NCBI GenBank assembly: GCA_944383695.1
Contig: CALWQP010000003.1
Span: forward strand, 1-64,000
From: an uncultured Mediterraneibacter sp.
GTDB lineage: Bacteria; Bacillota; Clostridia; Lachnospirales; Lachnospiraceae
Length of the DNA stretch: 64,000 bases
Direction of reading: 5' to 3'
Shown: one piece after another, positions 18,301 to 27,165 of the stretch
How positions within the stretch are numbered: position 1 is the first letter of the stretch
Layout of the letters: every line of letters starts with the position of its first letter
The notes under the pieces: model-generated
Seen by the model: only the letters and a program-made list of their open reading frames with translations
Database searches by the model: none
What the model was told of the DNA's origin: nothing
Translations under genes and position numbers: made by a program

Positions 18301-18360
18301 TTTGCATTTTTTGAGAAAGTGCAAAATGGAAAGACAGAGGCTGAAGTTCTGTGATATACT
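18301..18360. promoter_or_regulatory. Divergent gatZ/gatY control region with two TGCAAA boxes
   Basis: TTTGCATTTTTT at 18301-18312 (AAAAAATGCAAA towards gatZ) and AAAGTGCAAA at 18316-18325 (towards gatY) face outwards. For gatY a -10 TATACT lies at 18355-18360 with no good -35, as in activator-dependent promoters. The same motif recurs upstream of nagA/araC and of the PTS genes. A GCACCGG/CCGGTGC hairpin sits at 18373-18391 in the gatY leader. Confidence 0.55.
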
Positions 18361-18436
18361 GGTAGCGTAGCCGCACCGGGGGCTCCGGTGCAAAACAGAA
18401 AATTTATAAAATCTATAGAGAAATGAGGTAGAGCTT

Positions 18437-19288
18437 ATGCCATTAGTTACAACAAATGAAATGTTGAAGAAAGCACAGGAAGGACACTATGCTGTCGGTG
18501 CTTTCAATGTAGAAAACCTGGAAATGGTCATGGCAGTCATCAAAGCTGCCGAGGAGATGAATTCTCCTATCATCATGCAGACAACACCTTCTACTGTAAA
18601 ATATGCAGGTCTGGATTATTTCCTTGCACTGGTCAGGACAGCAGCGGAAAGATCCAGCGTTCCGGTTGCGATGCATCTTGACCACGGCAGCAGCTTTGAG
18701 CTGGCAATGCAGGCGCTCCGCACGGGATATACTTCTATCATGATCGACGGCTCTCATGAGTCCTTTGAAGAAAATATCGTTGTAACGAGCCGTGTTGCGG
18801 CAGCGTGCGCTCCGTCCGGCATCAGCGTGGAGGCAGAACTCGGAAAAGTCGGCGGAAAAGAAGACGATCTGGACGGCGGCGATGAGAATCCTTACACAGA
18901 CCCGCAGCAGGCAAAGGAATTCGCAGAACGCACAGGCGTTACTTCCCTGGCGGTTGCTATCGGCACGGCGCACGGTATTTACAAAGGCATCCCGAAACTG
19001 GACCTTGACCGCCTGAGCGAGATACGGGAAGTCGTATCCATCCCCCTTGTGCTCCACGGCGCTTCCGGCGTGCCGGATGAGGCGGTGCGCGAGTCCATCA
19101 GGCGCGGTATCTGCAAAGTGAATTTTGCGACAGAGCTCCGCATTGCATTCAGCAATGGCGTGAAGGAATATCTCAAGAAGAACCCGGATACATTTGATCC
19201 GAAAAAATACGGCGCAGTGGGAATGCAGCATGTGACTGAGCTCGTAAAACAGAAGATCAGCGTATGCGGTTCTGAGGGACAGGCTTAA
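18437..19288 (+). CDS. gatY: Class II tagatose-bisphosphate aldolase, catalytic subunit
   Basis: A zinc aldolase that splits tagatose-1,6-bisphosphate into dihydroxyacetone phosphate and glyceraldehyde-3-phosphate. The start AVGAFNVENLEMVMAVIKAA, the zinc His in VAMHLDHGSSFELA, the metal/phosphate site GTAHGIYKG and the VLHGASGVPDEAV motif are present. With 283 residues it has GatY/KbaY length. Fructose-bisphosphate activity is possible on sequence alone, but the divergent gatZ and the amino-sugar genes make tagatose-bisphosphate the likely substrate. Confidence 0.9.
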   Translation: MPLVTTNEMLKKAQEGHYAVGAFNVENLEMVMAVIKAAEEMNSPIIMQTTPSTVKYAGLDYFLALVRTAAERSSVPVAMHLDHGSSFELAMQALRTGYTSIMIDGSHESFEENIVVTSRVAAACAPSGISVEAELGKVGGKEDDLDGGDENPYTDPQQAKEFAERTGVTSLAVAIGTAHGIYKGIPKLDLDRLSEIREVVSIPLVLHGASGVPDEAVRESIRRGICKVNFATELRIAFSNGVKEYLKKNPDTFDPKKYGAVGMQHVTELVKQKISVCGSEGQA

Positions 19289-19297
19289 AAACCCTCA

Positions 19298-19361
19298 ATT
19301 AGGGACATAGTGAAATTGAATTGGGGACGTAGTAAAATCGAATTTTACTACGTCCCCAATT
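19298..19361. repeat. Perfect 20-bp inverted repeat plus a degenerate direct copy
   Basis: Arms AATTGGGGACGTAGTAAAAT (19319-19338) and its exact reverse complement (19342-19361) surround a 3-base loop. A worn copy, AATTAGGGACATAGTGAAAT, lies just left at 19298-19317. It sits between the convergent ends of gatY and a membrane-protein gene and could act as a two-way terminator. The unit looks like a dispersed extragenic palindrome rather than a plain terminator; no transposase is nearby. Confidence 0.75.
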
Positions 19362-19374
19362 GCAGTTTATAATG

Positions 19375-19932
19375 CTACTTCTTCTTATCTTTACCATTCA
19401 TCTTTACAAGCGCAATGATATGCAGCACGCCAAAATAAACTCCTACTACAGACAGGCAGCCGCTGAACACCCACAGCTTGACTGAGTAATCCTCTGTATA
19501 CGCATTCAGCACAACCAGTATTGCGAACAGGAAATACAGGATGATCAGCACGATCACTCTGCTCTTTTCTTTATTTTCAATAATATACTGAAGCGCAGAA
19601 ACACGGCGCTCAAAATCCACATCTGTAACAGGTTCCAGCTTTTTCAAGAAGACTCTGCGGAAAGCTAACTCTGCCAGCACCATCATGACCGCCCATGCGA
19701 TCACTGCCTGAATGACTGACAAAAACGTCGCCCCGAACAGGATTGCCGCAAATAAGATCACCACAAAACGGTTTTTAAAAAACACTGCGGAGTTCTCACT
19801 TTTCTTGTCGATCAGATAGCCTTTCTTTGTAAGCATGTCATAGAATATAACGCGCCCTTTTTTGTCCGTATAAATATTTCTTCCTGAGAGGCGGATCTTC
19901 TCCACCGGTTTTGACCTTTTTTTCTTACTCAT
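19375..19932 (-). CDS. Unrecognised membrane protein of the amino-sugar island
   Basis: A 185-residue protein with a basic N terminus (MSKKKRSKPVEKIRLSGRN), two adjacent membrane segments (about residues 55-90) and two more near 123-143 and 150-172, ending in KDKKK. I do not recognise a family. It lies 32 bp downstream of nagA in the same direction and is probably cotranscribed. The upstream ribosome site is weak (AAAGAGAG). Function unknown. Confidence 0.65.
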   Translation of the reverse strand: MSKKKRSKPVEKIRLSGRNIYTDKKGRVIFYDMLTKKGYLIDKKSENSAVFFKNRFVVILFAAILFGATFLSVIQAVIAWAVMMVLAELAFRRVFLKKLEPVTDVDFERRVSALQYIIENKEKSRVIVLIILYFLFAILVVLNAYTEDYSVKLWVFSGCLSVVGVYFGVLHIIALVKMNGKDKKK

Positions 19933-19964
19933 CTCTCTTTAACCACATCTTTCGTTTAGTATGT

Positions 19965-21110
19965 TTATTTATCCAGCATCGCCTTGCCCATGCAGTAGGT
20001 CTGGAGCACATTGTAGTCACGGTCGAGAACTGTAATATCCGCGTCCAGACCGACCTTGACAGAGCCTTTCCGGTCCTCAATGTGCAGACACGCCGCCGGG
20101 TTCTTTGTACAGGAATTAATTGCTGTGTCGATGGGGACCAGAGCCTCCTCGGTCAGGATGCGAAGTCCTTTGTTAATATTCAGGGTAGACCCTGCCAGCC
20201 CTTTTGAGGAAGTCAGGTGAGCGCTTCCATCTTCATAAATCTCGATCTCATTTCCACCAAAGATAAATTTCGACCCGGCAGGAGAGCCTTTTGCCATCAG
20301 CGCGTCGCTGACCATGATGCCATAGTGAGGACCTTTGGCGTCAAAGAACATACGCAGGGCAGCTGGCGTCGAATGGTTGCCGTCGCAGATGATCTCGCCG
20401 TACATGCTCTTTATGCGGAACGCTGCGCCTACAAGACCATTTACCCTGTGGTTGAACGGTGTCATGCCGTTGTATACATGAGTCATAGATGTCGCTCCAT
20501 GGGCAAACGCCTGAACCGCCTGCTTGCTTGTCGCTGCAGAATGCCCGATGCTGACGACTACTCCATGCTCCGAGCAGTAGCGTGTCAGGGCGAAATCATC
20601 ATCTGTCTCCGTTGCCAGTGTGATGTATTTGATCAGTCCGTCCGCCGCTTCCTGATATTTCTTGAACTGTTCGACCGTCGGTTTTACAATGTACTGCTCC
20701 GGCTGCGCTCCCTTGTACTTCATATCAAGATAAGGTCCCTCAAAATGAATCCCCAGGATCTCGGCGCCTTCATATCCGTCTTTTACGACTTTTGCCACGT
20801 TTTTAAGGGCATTGGTGAGAACCTCTTCGCTCTGTGTAATGGTCGTAGAAAGAAAAGCAGTCACGCCTTCGTTTACAATATTTTTCGCCCAGTAACGCAG
20901 ACCACCCTCTTCGGCGTCATTTGTATCGTATCCATATGCGCCGTGGCAGTGGATATCAATAAATCCGGGCAGTATCCAATTGCTTCCATAATCCTGATCC
21001 ACCGGTTTTTCGCCGTACTCACAGATATTGGCGATTTTTCCGTCTTTCATCTCAATCTGAGCTTCCACAAACTGATCTGCAAACCAAACCTTTTTACTCT
21101 GAATGATCAT
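19965..21110 (-). CDS. nagA: N-acetylglucosamine/galactosamine-6-phosphate deacetylase
   Basis: This amidohydrolase removes the acetyl group from an N-acetylhexosamine-6-phosphate. The metal site begins LPGFIDIHCHGAYGYDTND, followed by GIHFEGPYLD, the metal His pair in VVSIGHSAATSKQA and FAHGATSMTHVYNGM, and the catalytic Asp in IMVSDALMAKGSP. At 381 residues it is normal for NagA/AgaA. Because agaS, gatYZ and a mannose-family PTS surround it, GalNAc-6-phosphate is the likely substrate here, although NagA enzymes often accept both. Confidence 0.92.
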   Translation of the reverse strand: MIIQSKKVWFADQFVEAQIEMKDGKIANICEYGEKPVDQDYGSNWILPGFIDIHCHGAYGYDTNDAEEGGLRYWAKNIVNEGVTAFLSTTITQSEEVLTNALKNVAKVVKDGYEGAEILGIHFEGPYLDMKYKGAQPEQYIVKPTVEQFKKYQEAADGLIKYITLATETDDDFALTRYCSEHGVVVSIGHSAATSKQAVQAFAHGATSMTHVYNGMTPFNHRVNGLVGAAFRIKSMYGEIICDGNHSTPAALRMFFDAKGPHYGIMVSDALMAKGSPAGSKFIFGGNEIEIYEDGSAHLTSSKGLAGSTLNINKGLRILTEEALVPIDTAINSCTKNPAACLHIEDRKGSVKVGLDADITVLDRDYNVLQTYCMGKAMLDK

Positions 21111-21154
21111 AATAATACCTCCTGTCTTTTCTGGAATCTGCTAATTCCTAAATC

Positions 21155-21212
21155 TTGATTTTTAATAAAACCTATAATATAATTTAAAAAGTACAAAACA
21201 CTTTTGCACATA
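21155..21212. promoter_or_regulatory. nagA/araC divergent control region
   Basis: For the regulator gene, TTGATT (21155-21160) and TATAAT (21178-21183) are 17 bp apart. Downstream of this -10 lie AAAAAGTACAAAA (21186-21198) and TTTTGCACATA (21202-21212), variants of the boxes near gatY and the PTS genes. Placed at the araC transcription start they would allow autorepression, while the second box faces nagA. Confidence 0.6.
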
Positions 21213-21225
21213 ACGAGGGAAAAAG

Positions 21226-22410
21226 ATGGCAGACAAACAAACAATTGACAGCACCTTCAACTTATATGGATCGTTTTATGATGAACCGATTGACATCAAA
21301 AAACATTCCCTTACCCGCCAGGAAATCTCTTCAACTTCAAAAAAACTGACTCAGTTATTTGTATTTTCCTCTGATGTATATATTGAATGTCCGATAGGGC
21401 TTGCCATAATCCTTGTCGCAAGTTCACCTGACATGACCGATCTGAAGACATTTCCGGTCCGGCATTACATAAAACTAAAGGCAGGAATCTTCTTCAACCT
21501 GATCCCCCTGGCCACGCCTCTTACGTGGACGCTGGCAGCGCCGTACGCAGATTTAAAAACCGTGCTGCTTCCGTCTCCATATACTTATCAGCCGGTATCC
21601 GTGCCTCTCCATGTACGCAGGATACTTGACTGCTGGTTTACGAAACAGGAAAAACCCTGCCGTCTCACGAAACCGCTGCACAAAGCGTATGAACTCATCT
21701 ACGTATATGAGGGTGCGCTTAACATCCAGCTTTCCTCCGGCAGTTATTCGCTCCAGCCCCATGACCTGATCATATACCGCTCAGACCAGGCTGCCATGGA
21801 TATCGGCGAGGACTGTTCTTACCTGACAGTGGTCTTTGAGGTGAACCAGAAAAAATCTCTGCATATCCTGAACAATACCTTCCACTGTACCAGCGAGCTC
21901 CAGCAGATCCTCTGGAAGCTCCTCATCGAGAGCGGAGAAAATTCATACTACACAAGGACTCTCATGGTCTGCTATCTTCAGGAAGCGCTCCTGCTGCTGA
22001 TGCAGTTTTACGAGATGATCAGCCACAAGCCCCTGTTCGCAGACAATAATTCGGCAAGAAATGATCTTCTTTCAGAGATTCTTTCCTATATGAATAAGCG
22101 CATTACCGAGCCGATCACCATCGAGGAAATCTGCCATGAGTTTTATATCTCACGTTCCTCTCTGCAGGCGTTGTTTAAGACTCATCTGAATACCTCGCCA
22201 AAGAACTATCTGCTCAACATCAAACTCCAGAAGAGCAAAGAGCTCATCCGCCAGAATCAGTACACGATCAGCGAAATCGCATATATGCTTGGTTTTAGTT
22301 CCATCCACTATTTTTCACGCCTGTTCAAGAAATATTTTAACACTACACCAAGCGCCTATTTAAGAAAAATAGCAGAAAACCAGAACAGCCAAAAGCAAAA
22401 TAAACATTGA
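21226..22410 (+). CDS. AraC-family transcriptional regulator of the amino-sugar island
   Basis: A 394-residue regulator. The C-terminal 100 residues hold two helix-turn-helix units: ITIEEICHEFYISRSSLQAL and YTISEIAYMLGFSSIHYFSR followed by LFKKYFNTTPSAYL, the AraC signature. The middle region (about 150-220) has cupin-like ligand-binding strands (YELIYVYEGALNIQL, YSLQPHDLIIYR). The first 140 residues are an extra domain I do not recognise. It sits between divergent nagA and the PTS/agaS operon, so control of the island is likely; the inducer may be an amino-sugar phosphate. Confidence 0.9.
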   Translation: MADKQTIDSTFNLYGSFYDEPIDIKKHSLTRQEISSTSKKLTQLFVFSSDVYIECPIGLAIILVASSPDMTDLKTFPVRHYIKLKAGIFFNLIPLATPLTWTLAAPYADLKTVLLPSPYTYQPVSVPLHVRRILDCWFTKQEKPCRLTKPLHKAYELIYVYEGALNIQLSSGSYSLQPHDLIIYRSDQAAMDIGEDCSYLTVVFEVNQKKSLHILNNTFHCTSELQQILWKLLIESGENSYYTRTLMVCYLQEALLLLMQFYEMISHKPLFADNNSARNDLLSEILSYMNKRITEPITIEEICHEFYISRSSLQALFKTHLNTSPKNYLLNIKLQKSKELIRQNQYTISEIAYMLGFSSIHYFSRLFKKYFNTTPSAYLRKIAENQNSQKQNKH

Positions 22411-22424
22411 CGCTAAAAGAGCAC

Positions 22425-22466
22425 AGGATACAGGGTCAGCACATGCTGATCCTGTATCCGTTTTTT
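22425..22466 (+). terminator. Terminator between araC and yajC
   Basis: GGATACAGG and CCTGTATCC arms, extended by TCAGCA/TGCTGA, followed by TTTTTT on the plus strand. It serves the regulator gene and may also stop the converging PTS transcript. Confidence 0.85.
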
Positions 22467-22473
22467 ATACATC

Positions 22474-22755
22474 CTATTCGGATATCACATTCTGAATACT
22501 GTAGCGGGAAATCTGGATTACCGTGCTCTTATTGATCTCTACGTCGATCACATCGTTTTTGATCTTCACGATCTTTCCGTAGATACCGCCCGCAAACAGG
22601 ATCCTTGCCCCTACTTTGATAGCGCCCTGCAGGTCTTTCATGGCTTCCCTGTTCTTTTTCATGTTCCTTGATGAGATAAAGAGCAGTACGATCGCACAGA
22701 TTCCGATCAGCACAGCGACTGTAGCGCAGGTCCATATAATGACAGTCATGTTCAT
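22474..22755 (-). CDS. yajC: YajC-like small membrane protein in the PTS operon
   Basis: A 93-residue protein with one N-terminal membrane helix (about 4-27) and the YajC pattern GAIKVGARILFAGGIYGKIVKIKND VIDVEI-like strands. YajC is known as an accessory of SecDF, but copies also occur inside mannose-family PTS operons of Firmicutes. Here it is the last gene after agaS. A hairpin GTGCCTCAAA/TTTGAGGCAC (about 22777-22804) lies between agaS and yajC and may trim or stabilise the message. Confidence 0.82.
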   Translation of the reverse strand: MNMTVIIWTCATVAVLIGICAIVLLFISSRNMKKNREAMKDLQGAIKVGARILFAGGIYGKIVKIKNDVIDVEINKSTVIQISRYSIQNVISE

Positions 22756-22825
22756 AGCTGTAATTCATCCTCCTTATGGGAAGTGCCTCAAAGCTCATTT
22801 GAGGCACCCTCTTTTTCCGTCTGTT

Positions 22826-24007
22826 TTATTTTCTTGTGTACGGATACAGGGTCACACCCTGGACCACTCTGTTTACTTCTCCTGTCGGGCACGGATTATC
22901 CGGTGTGATATCCAGGGACAGGGATTTGAGCACTGCAAGCGTCTGTGCGAACAGGATGTAATCCAATCCCAGCAGCACATTTTCATTTGCACCATCCAGC
23001 CCATATACGACTGTATAATCTACGAGAGCCGCAGCCTCGTCGTCCTGGCTGCTCATAACAGCGACGATCTTATTTGCCTTGCGCTGTCCGCTCATCTCTT
23101 TGACCAGATCCATCTCGTACTGTCTTGTATACGGATCGTCGCTGAGATATACGACCGTAAGAGTCGTGTCATCTACGATGGACTTCGGGCCATGGCGGAA
23201 TCCCATCGGCGTATCATACATTGTAACGACCTTGCCCGCCGTCAGCTCCAGCATCTTAAGCGCCGACTCCTGTGATGTTCCCTTCAGTGTATTGCTTCCA
23301 AGGTAAACGATACGTTTGAAATCATACTCATCAACGATCTTCTGCGCAACGCCAAACTGACCGTCCAGGAAATCCTGTCCCGCCGAGGCGATCCTGCGTA
23401 CATTTTCGATGGTCTCATCAATCTCATCCAGATGGAAGCACAGATATGTTGCCAGGTACATGTTGGAGAAGCTTGATGTCATGGCAAAGCTCTGGTCGTG
23501 TGTCTCGTCTGTCAGATTGATGGCATAGCAGTTCTCAGTCTCAGCCGCGCGCTTGGAAAGAGCCCCATTTTTGTTGCATGTCACGAACAGATGATACACA
23601 TTGTCACATACCGCCTCAGCCGCATCGACTGCCCCGACTGACTCCGGTGAGTTTCCGGAACGTCCGAAGCTGATCAGAAGCGTCGGCTTAGTGCGGGAGA
23701 GATAAGCTTCCGGTGTGGCAACGATATCTGTTGTTCCATAAGATTTTACTTTGTGGTCCAGAAGGCCTGCCAGATGCGGAAACAGTGCATTTCCGACGAA
23801 TTCGCTGGTACCTGCCCCTGTCAGAATCACATCAAAATCATCACGCGTGATCACCTGGTCGATAAACTTTTTGAGTTCATCTTTGTTTTCTCTTATCTGA
23901 CTGCATGTCTTCTCCCATGTTGCGGGCTGCTGATAAATCTCAGTCAGTGTAAATGTTGAGGATGTTTCTTTCATTTTATCCTCTGTAATATTAAAGATCG
24001 TACTCAT
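22826..24007 (-). CDS. agaS: AgaS-type SIS-domain sugar isomerase/deaminase
   Basis: AgaS converts galactosamine-6-phosphate to tagatose-6-phosphate with loss of ammonia. The protein has two SIS domains: the first with VILTGAGTSEFVGNAL and LLISFGRSGNSPESV, the second with RIVYLGSNTLKGTSQESALK and PMGFRHGPKSIV. At 393 residues it fits AgaS rather than GlmS, lacking a glutamine amidotransferase domain. It lies in the PTS operon between EIIA and yajC and links nagA to the gatYZ aldolase. Confidence 0.9.
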   Translation of the reverse strand: MSTIFNITEDKMKETSSTFTLTEIYQQPATWEKTCSQIRENKDELKKFIDQVITRDDFDVILTGAGTSEFVGNALFPHLAGLLDHKVKSYGTTDIVATPEAYLSRTKPTLLISFGRSGNSPESVGAVDAAEAVCDNVYHLFVTCNKNGALSKRAAETENCYAINLTDETHDQSFAMTSSFSNMYLATYLCFHLDEIDETIENVRRIASAGQDFLDGQFGVAQKIVDEYDFKRIVYLGSNTLKGTSQESALKMLELTAGKVVTMYDTPMGFRHGPKSIVDDTTLTVVYLSDDPYTRQYEMDLVKEMSGQRKANKIVAVMSSQDDEAAALVDYTVVYGLDGANENVLLGLDYILFAQTLAVLKSLSLDITPDNPCPTGEVNRVVQGVTLYPYTRK

Positions 24008-24140
24008 TTTTCTACCCCTTTCCGTAGAGCTGCCGTGTATCCCGCGGCATTATACATACCATGTCGTTTTTCATATTTTATGCCGGTCCACATGCCCGGC
24101 TGAAGTTTTGCTTATTTCCATTTATAAAATGCAGCCAGCC

Positions 24141-24569
24141 TCAGATCCCGTCATCTGACGCGTCCTGTACTACCTGCTTGAATTCGTATTTTGTCACCTG
24201 CTCTTTTCCTGTCTCAAGCACAGAATCTACAAGCTCGTCCAGGTCATCCATGAACTTACGCGACATCACGATCTCTACCAGCATGGGCAGATTCGTTCCT
24301 GCAACGATGCGGATATTGTCCTTTCCGTGTCCGAGCTGTGCGGAAACATTAAACGGGGTTCCTCCCATAAGGTCTGTAAATATGATGACCCCCTCACAGT
24401 CCTTTAATTCATCGAGCGCTTTCGTTATTTCACGTGTCAGATCTTCCGTACTGTATGTCGGCAGAAAATCTACCGCCTTATATGCCTCCTGTTCCCCTGC
24501 GATCAGGTTCACGGAGCTTGTTATGCCAGTTCCAAAATTTGCATGTCCTGTAACTACTAATCCAATCAT
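24141..24569 (-). CDS. PTS mannose-family IIA component
   Basis: A cytosolic phosphocarrier of 142 residues. The phosphorylated His is in LVVTGHANFGTG (His9), near the start as in ManX/AgaF-type IIA domains. VIIFTDLMGGTPFNVSAQLG, the family loop, is also present. It takes phosphate from HPr and passes it to IIB at 27166-27642. Unusually the IIA gene is separated from the IID gene by an unrecognised gene. Confidence 0.92.
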   Translation of the reverse strand: MIGLVVTGHANFGTGITSSVNLIAGEQEAYKAVDFLPTYSTEDLTREITKALDELKDCEGVIIFTDLMGGTPFNVSAQLGHGKDNIRIVAGTNLPMLVEIVMSRKFMDDLDELVDSVLETGKEQVTKYEFKQVVQDASDDGI

Positions 24570-24632
24570 AATACCTCTCCTGTTCTAAACATGTTTAACG
24601 CCTGCATCTACAAAGCATGTTTTTTACTTTTC

Positions 24633-25283
24633 TCATGCCTCTGCTTCACTTAAATATTTGTCAACAACAGGCATATAAACTGCCTTTGGATGAAAACATG
24701 CCTTTGCACTCCTCATATATTCAAGTGCATTTCTGTCGTCTCCAAGATAGGAGTACTGTTTTGCAACCATAAACAGAACTACGCCCAGCGCAAATCCGTA
24801 ATAAAGCTTGGAGTTAATATCCTCCTCCATCTGATCGATCAGGCCGCTCTCCTTATCCAGCATTACCGCATAGGACTCTTCGCTGTAACGGATAAATTTG
24901 GCGTCTCCTGTCTTCCTGATCGCCTCCAGCAGCCAATCAGCGTATTTCCTGTTTTCTTTGATTAAAAACGTATGGAAATAGATTTCAAGAAAACTCTGCT
25001 TGTCATCTGACCTGTATTTCTCGCATGCGATCATATGGCGCAGCACCTTTTCAAACTTTTCCTGCTCTCCAGTGACATAGTAAGCTCTCAGCTTGTACAG
25101 GTCGCAGACGTACTCTCCGAGCAGTCTCCGCGCCATTCCCATGTCTGCGATCTTTTCTACTGTCTCACTGTCTTTGTTTTTCAGACTGATATTTAAATTA
25201 TGAAGTTGAAAGTTTTTCACGCCCTGGAAGATAAGGTATAAAACGAGCGCGATCACTACAATAAAAATAGTTATCGGATTCAA
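24633..25283 (-). CDS. Unrecognised membrane-anchored helical protein in the PTS operon
   Basis: A 216-residue protein with an N-terminal helix (NPITIFIVVIALVLYLIFQ) and a mostly helical body with paired-helix spacing that suggests TPR-like repeats (YKLRAYYVTGEQEKFEKVL; QYSYLGDDRNALEYMRSAKA). A second hydrophobic patch is near 165-180. I do not recognise the family. It lies between the IID and IIA genes, all in one direction, so it is part of the sugar operon; a scaffold or regulator for the permease is conceivable but unproven. Confidence 0.68.
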   Translation of the reverse strand: MNPITIFIVVIALVLYLIFQGVKNFQLHNLNISLKNKDSETVEKIADMGMARRLLGEYVCDLYKLRAYYVTGEQEKFEKVLRHMIACEKYRSDDKQSFLEIYFHTFLIKENRKYADWLLEAIRKTGDAKFIRYSEESYAVMLDKESGLIDQMEEDINSKLYYGFALGVVLFMVAKQYSYLGDDRNALEYMRSAKACFHPKAVYMPVVDKYLSEAEA

Positions 25284-25386
25284 ACAGCCACCTGATTTCT
25301 CATTAGATTAATATGAGGGGGGGATTAAAATCCCTCCCCTCACTTTACCTGACGCGCAATGCATCAGAGTATTGTTTTGTCTACTG

Positions 25387-26307
25387 CTATTCAGCAGCTT
25401 CCTCCGGTACCGGATACTCATACCACTCGACAAGCGGTGTATATCCGCCCGGAAGTGTATTTCCGTCAGCATCCATAGCCTGGGAGTTACCAGACCAGAT
25501 ACCGAACGCACATCCCACGATACCTACTACGAGGATAAGGATGATACATCTTACCGGTGTCCAGCCCTTCTTGATCAGTGCGTATATGCCAAGTGTGATC
25601 AGAAGCGGGATCAGTTTCGGCAGCACACCGTCAAGCAGGCTCTGGATATTGATCTGTGTGTCACCAACGATCATACGAACTGTTGTGCCGCCGTAGTTTG
25701 CGATAAGACCACCAACTACGAAGATACCAAGGATACTAGCTGCACGTGTAAACTCTTTCGCATTAGATGTGAGAAGAGTAACAGCTTTTGTTCCAAGTCC
25801 GTAGGACCAGTACATAAGACCAAAACGAACAATGAACTGAACTACGTTGAAGATGATCAGGAAGAGGATCGCACCAAAGATCTGTCCTTCCATAGCCATA
25901 TTCGCTGTAAGACCAGCTGTGATCGGAACGAGTGTCAGCCAGAACAAAGCGTCACCGATACCACCGAGAGGACCTGCCGCAGAAATACGTACGGAACGGA
26001 TCGTCTTTGTATCAGCTTTGTTCTGCTCCAGGGAGAGAACGATACCCATTACGAATGTTACAAGGAACGGGTGTGTGTTCAGAAAGTCCAGGTTGTGAGC
26101 CATGGAAGCCTTCAGGTCTTCTTTGTTTGTATGTATTTTCTGAAGACCCGGGAGCATGCCCCAGAGCCATCCACAAGCCTGCATTCTCTCATAGTTGAAG
26201 GATGCCTGTAAGAAACAGGACAGCCAAACCATCTTATTTAACGTCTTATTATCCAGCTTCGGTGCCGGAGTCAGGTCCTGATATTTATCTGGAATATTAT
26301 ATGCCAT
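25387..26307 (-). CDS. PTS mannose-family IID component
   Basis: The membrane partner of IIC in the sugar channel, about 306 residues. Typical IID features are SCFLQASFNYERMQACGW near the N terminus and ISAAGPLGGIGDALFWLTLV in the middle, with a C-terminal membrane segment. The start is the ATG eight bases after AGGAGG; that ribosome site lies within the last codons of the IIC gene, and the genes overlap by 11 bp, ensuring paired synthesis. A longer frame begins at an upstream GTG. Confidence 0.92.
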   Translation of the reverse strand: MAYNIPDKYQDLTPAPKLDNKTLNKMVWLSCFLQASFNYERMQACGWLWGMLPGLQKIHTNKEDLKASMAHNLDFLNTHPFLVTFVMGIVLSLEQNKADTKTIRSVRISAAGPLGGIGDALFWLTLVPITAGLTANMAMEGQIFGAILFLIIFNVVQFIVRFGLMYWSYGLGTKAVTLLTSNAKEFTRAASILGIFVVGGLIANYGGTTVRMIVGDTQINIQSLLDGVLPKLIPLLITLGIYALIKKGWTPVRCIILILVVGIVGCAFGIWSGNSQAMDADGNTLPGGYTPLVEWYEYPVPEEAAE

Positions 26308-27127
26308 CCTGGTCACCTCCTACAAAGCCAGCGCCTGCGCCTGCGTTCTGTTTGATCTTTGTCTGTGTTGTGAAGTCATAGATTGCAATAGCAGCACCTA
26401 CGAATGCACACAGAATCAGAGTTGCTCCTGAAGTTGTCGCATTTGCGCTGCAGAGCAGTGCCATAACGAAACCAGCCAGAAGGAAGCCCCACATCTCGCC
26501 AGACATCATAACCTTCATCAGGATAGCGAATCCGACGAACTTCATAGCGCCGCCTGCTGCGTCCAGACCAGCCATTACCCATGAGAAGTCATAGGAGAAG
26601 TTCTGGAGTGTCTCGCCAAGCGCGGAACCGCCGTACAGACCTGCAACTGCCAGAATACCGAACAGGCATCCAAGAACTCCCATCTCGAGGAAGTTGATAT
26701 TACGGATACCTTTTACATCTGCGTTCTCAGCACACTTGTCAGCTTTTGCCATCATACCTGACATAAATGTGAATGTCAGTGTAACTGCATACTGTCCGAA
26801 TACTGCGAACGGAATTGCAAGACCAAGTGCTGCACCAACGCCATCTGCGGTTGCCTCCATATTAAGTGAAACCGCGAAGATTGTTGCCATGATACCGCCA
26901 AGGATTGCGTTCGGCGGCTGTGCTCCACCGATCGGCATACTACCGATCTGGATCAGCTGGTAAGCACCACCTACTACGACACCAAGCTCAAAGTTACCAA
27001 GGATCGCACCGATGATCGGGCAGGTAACGATTGGCTGGTACAGAGACTCTAAGAAGCTGAACTGGTCGATTCCCATGATAAATGCAACTACGAAGACCAG
27101 TATTGCCTGGATAATTGAAATCTCCAT
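26297..27127 (-). CDS. PTS mannose-family IIC component
   Basis: The sugar-translocating membrane subunit, 276 residues with many hydrophobic segments. Family marks include FMGIDQFSFLESLYQPIV at the start, VGGAYQLIQIGSMPIGGAQPP and ANAILGGIMATIFAV-like strands. It is followed by overlapping IID and preceded by IIB. Sugar preference cannot be read from it alone; the surrounding enzymes point to N-acetylgalactosamine or galactosamine. Confidence 0.92.
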   Translation of the reverse strand: MEISIIQAILVFVVAFIMGIDQFSFLESLYQPIVTCPIIGAILGNFELGVVVGGAYQLIQIGSMPIGGAQPPNAILGGIMATIFAVSLNMEATADGVGAALGLAIPFAVFGQYAVTLTFTFMSGMMAKADKCAENADVKGIRNINFLEMGVLGCLFGILAVAGLYGGSALGETLQNFSYDFSWVMAGLDAAGGAMKFVGFAILMKVMMSGEMWGFLLAGFVMALLCSANATTSGATLILCAFVGAAIAIYDFTTQTKIKQNAGAGAGFVGGDQDGI

Positions 27128-27165
27128 ATTTACTCCTTTCCATTAACCAATAAAACCTTTTGCAA

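Noticed and set aside
22529-22807. Alternative frame over yajC
   Set aside because: YajC pattern and membrane helix are in the other frame.
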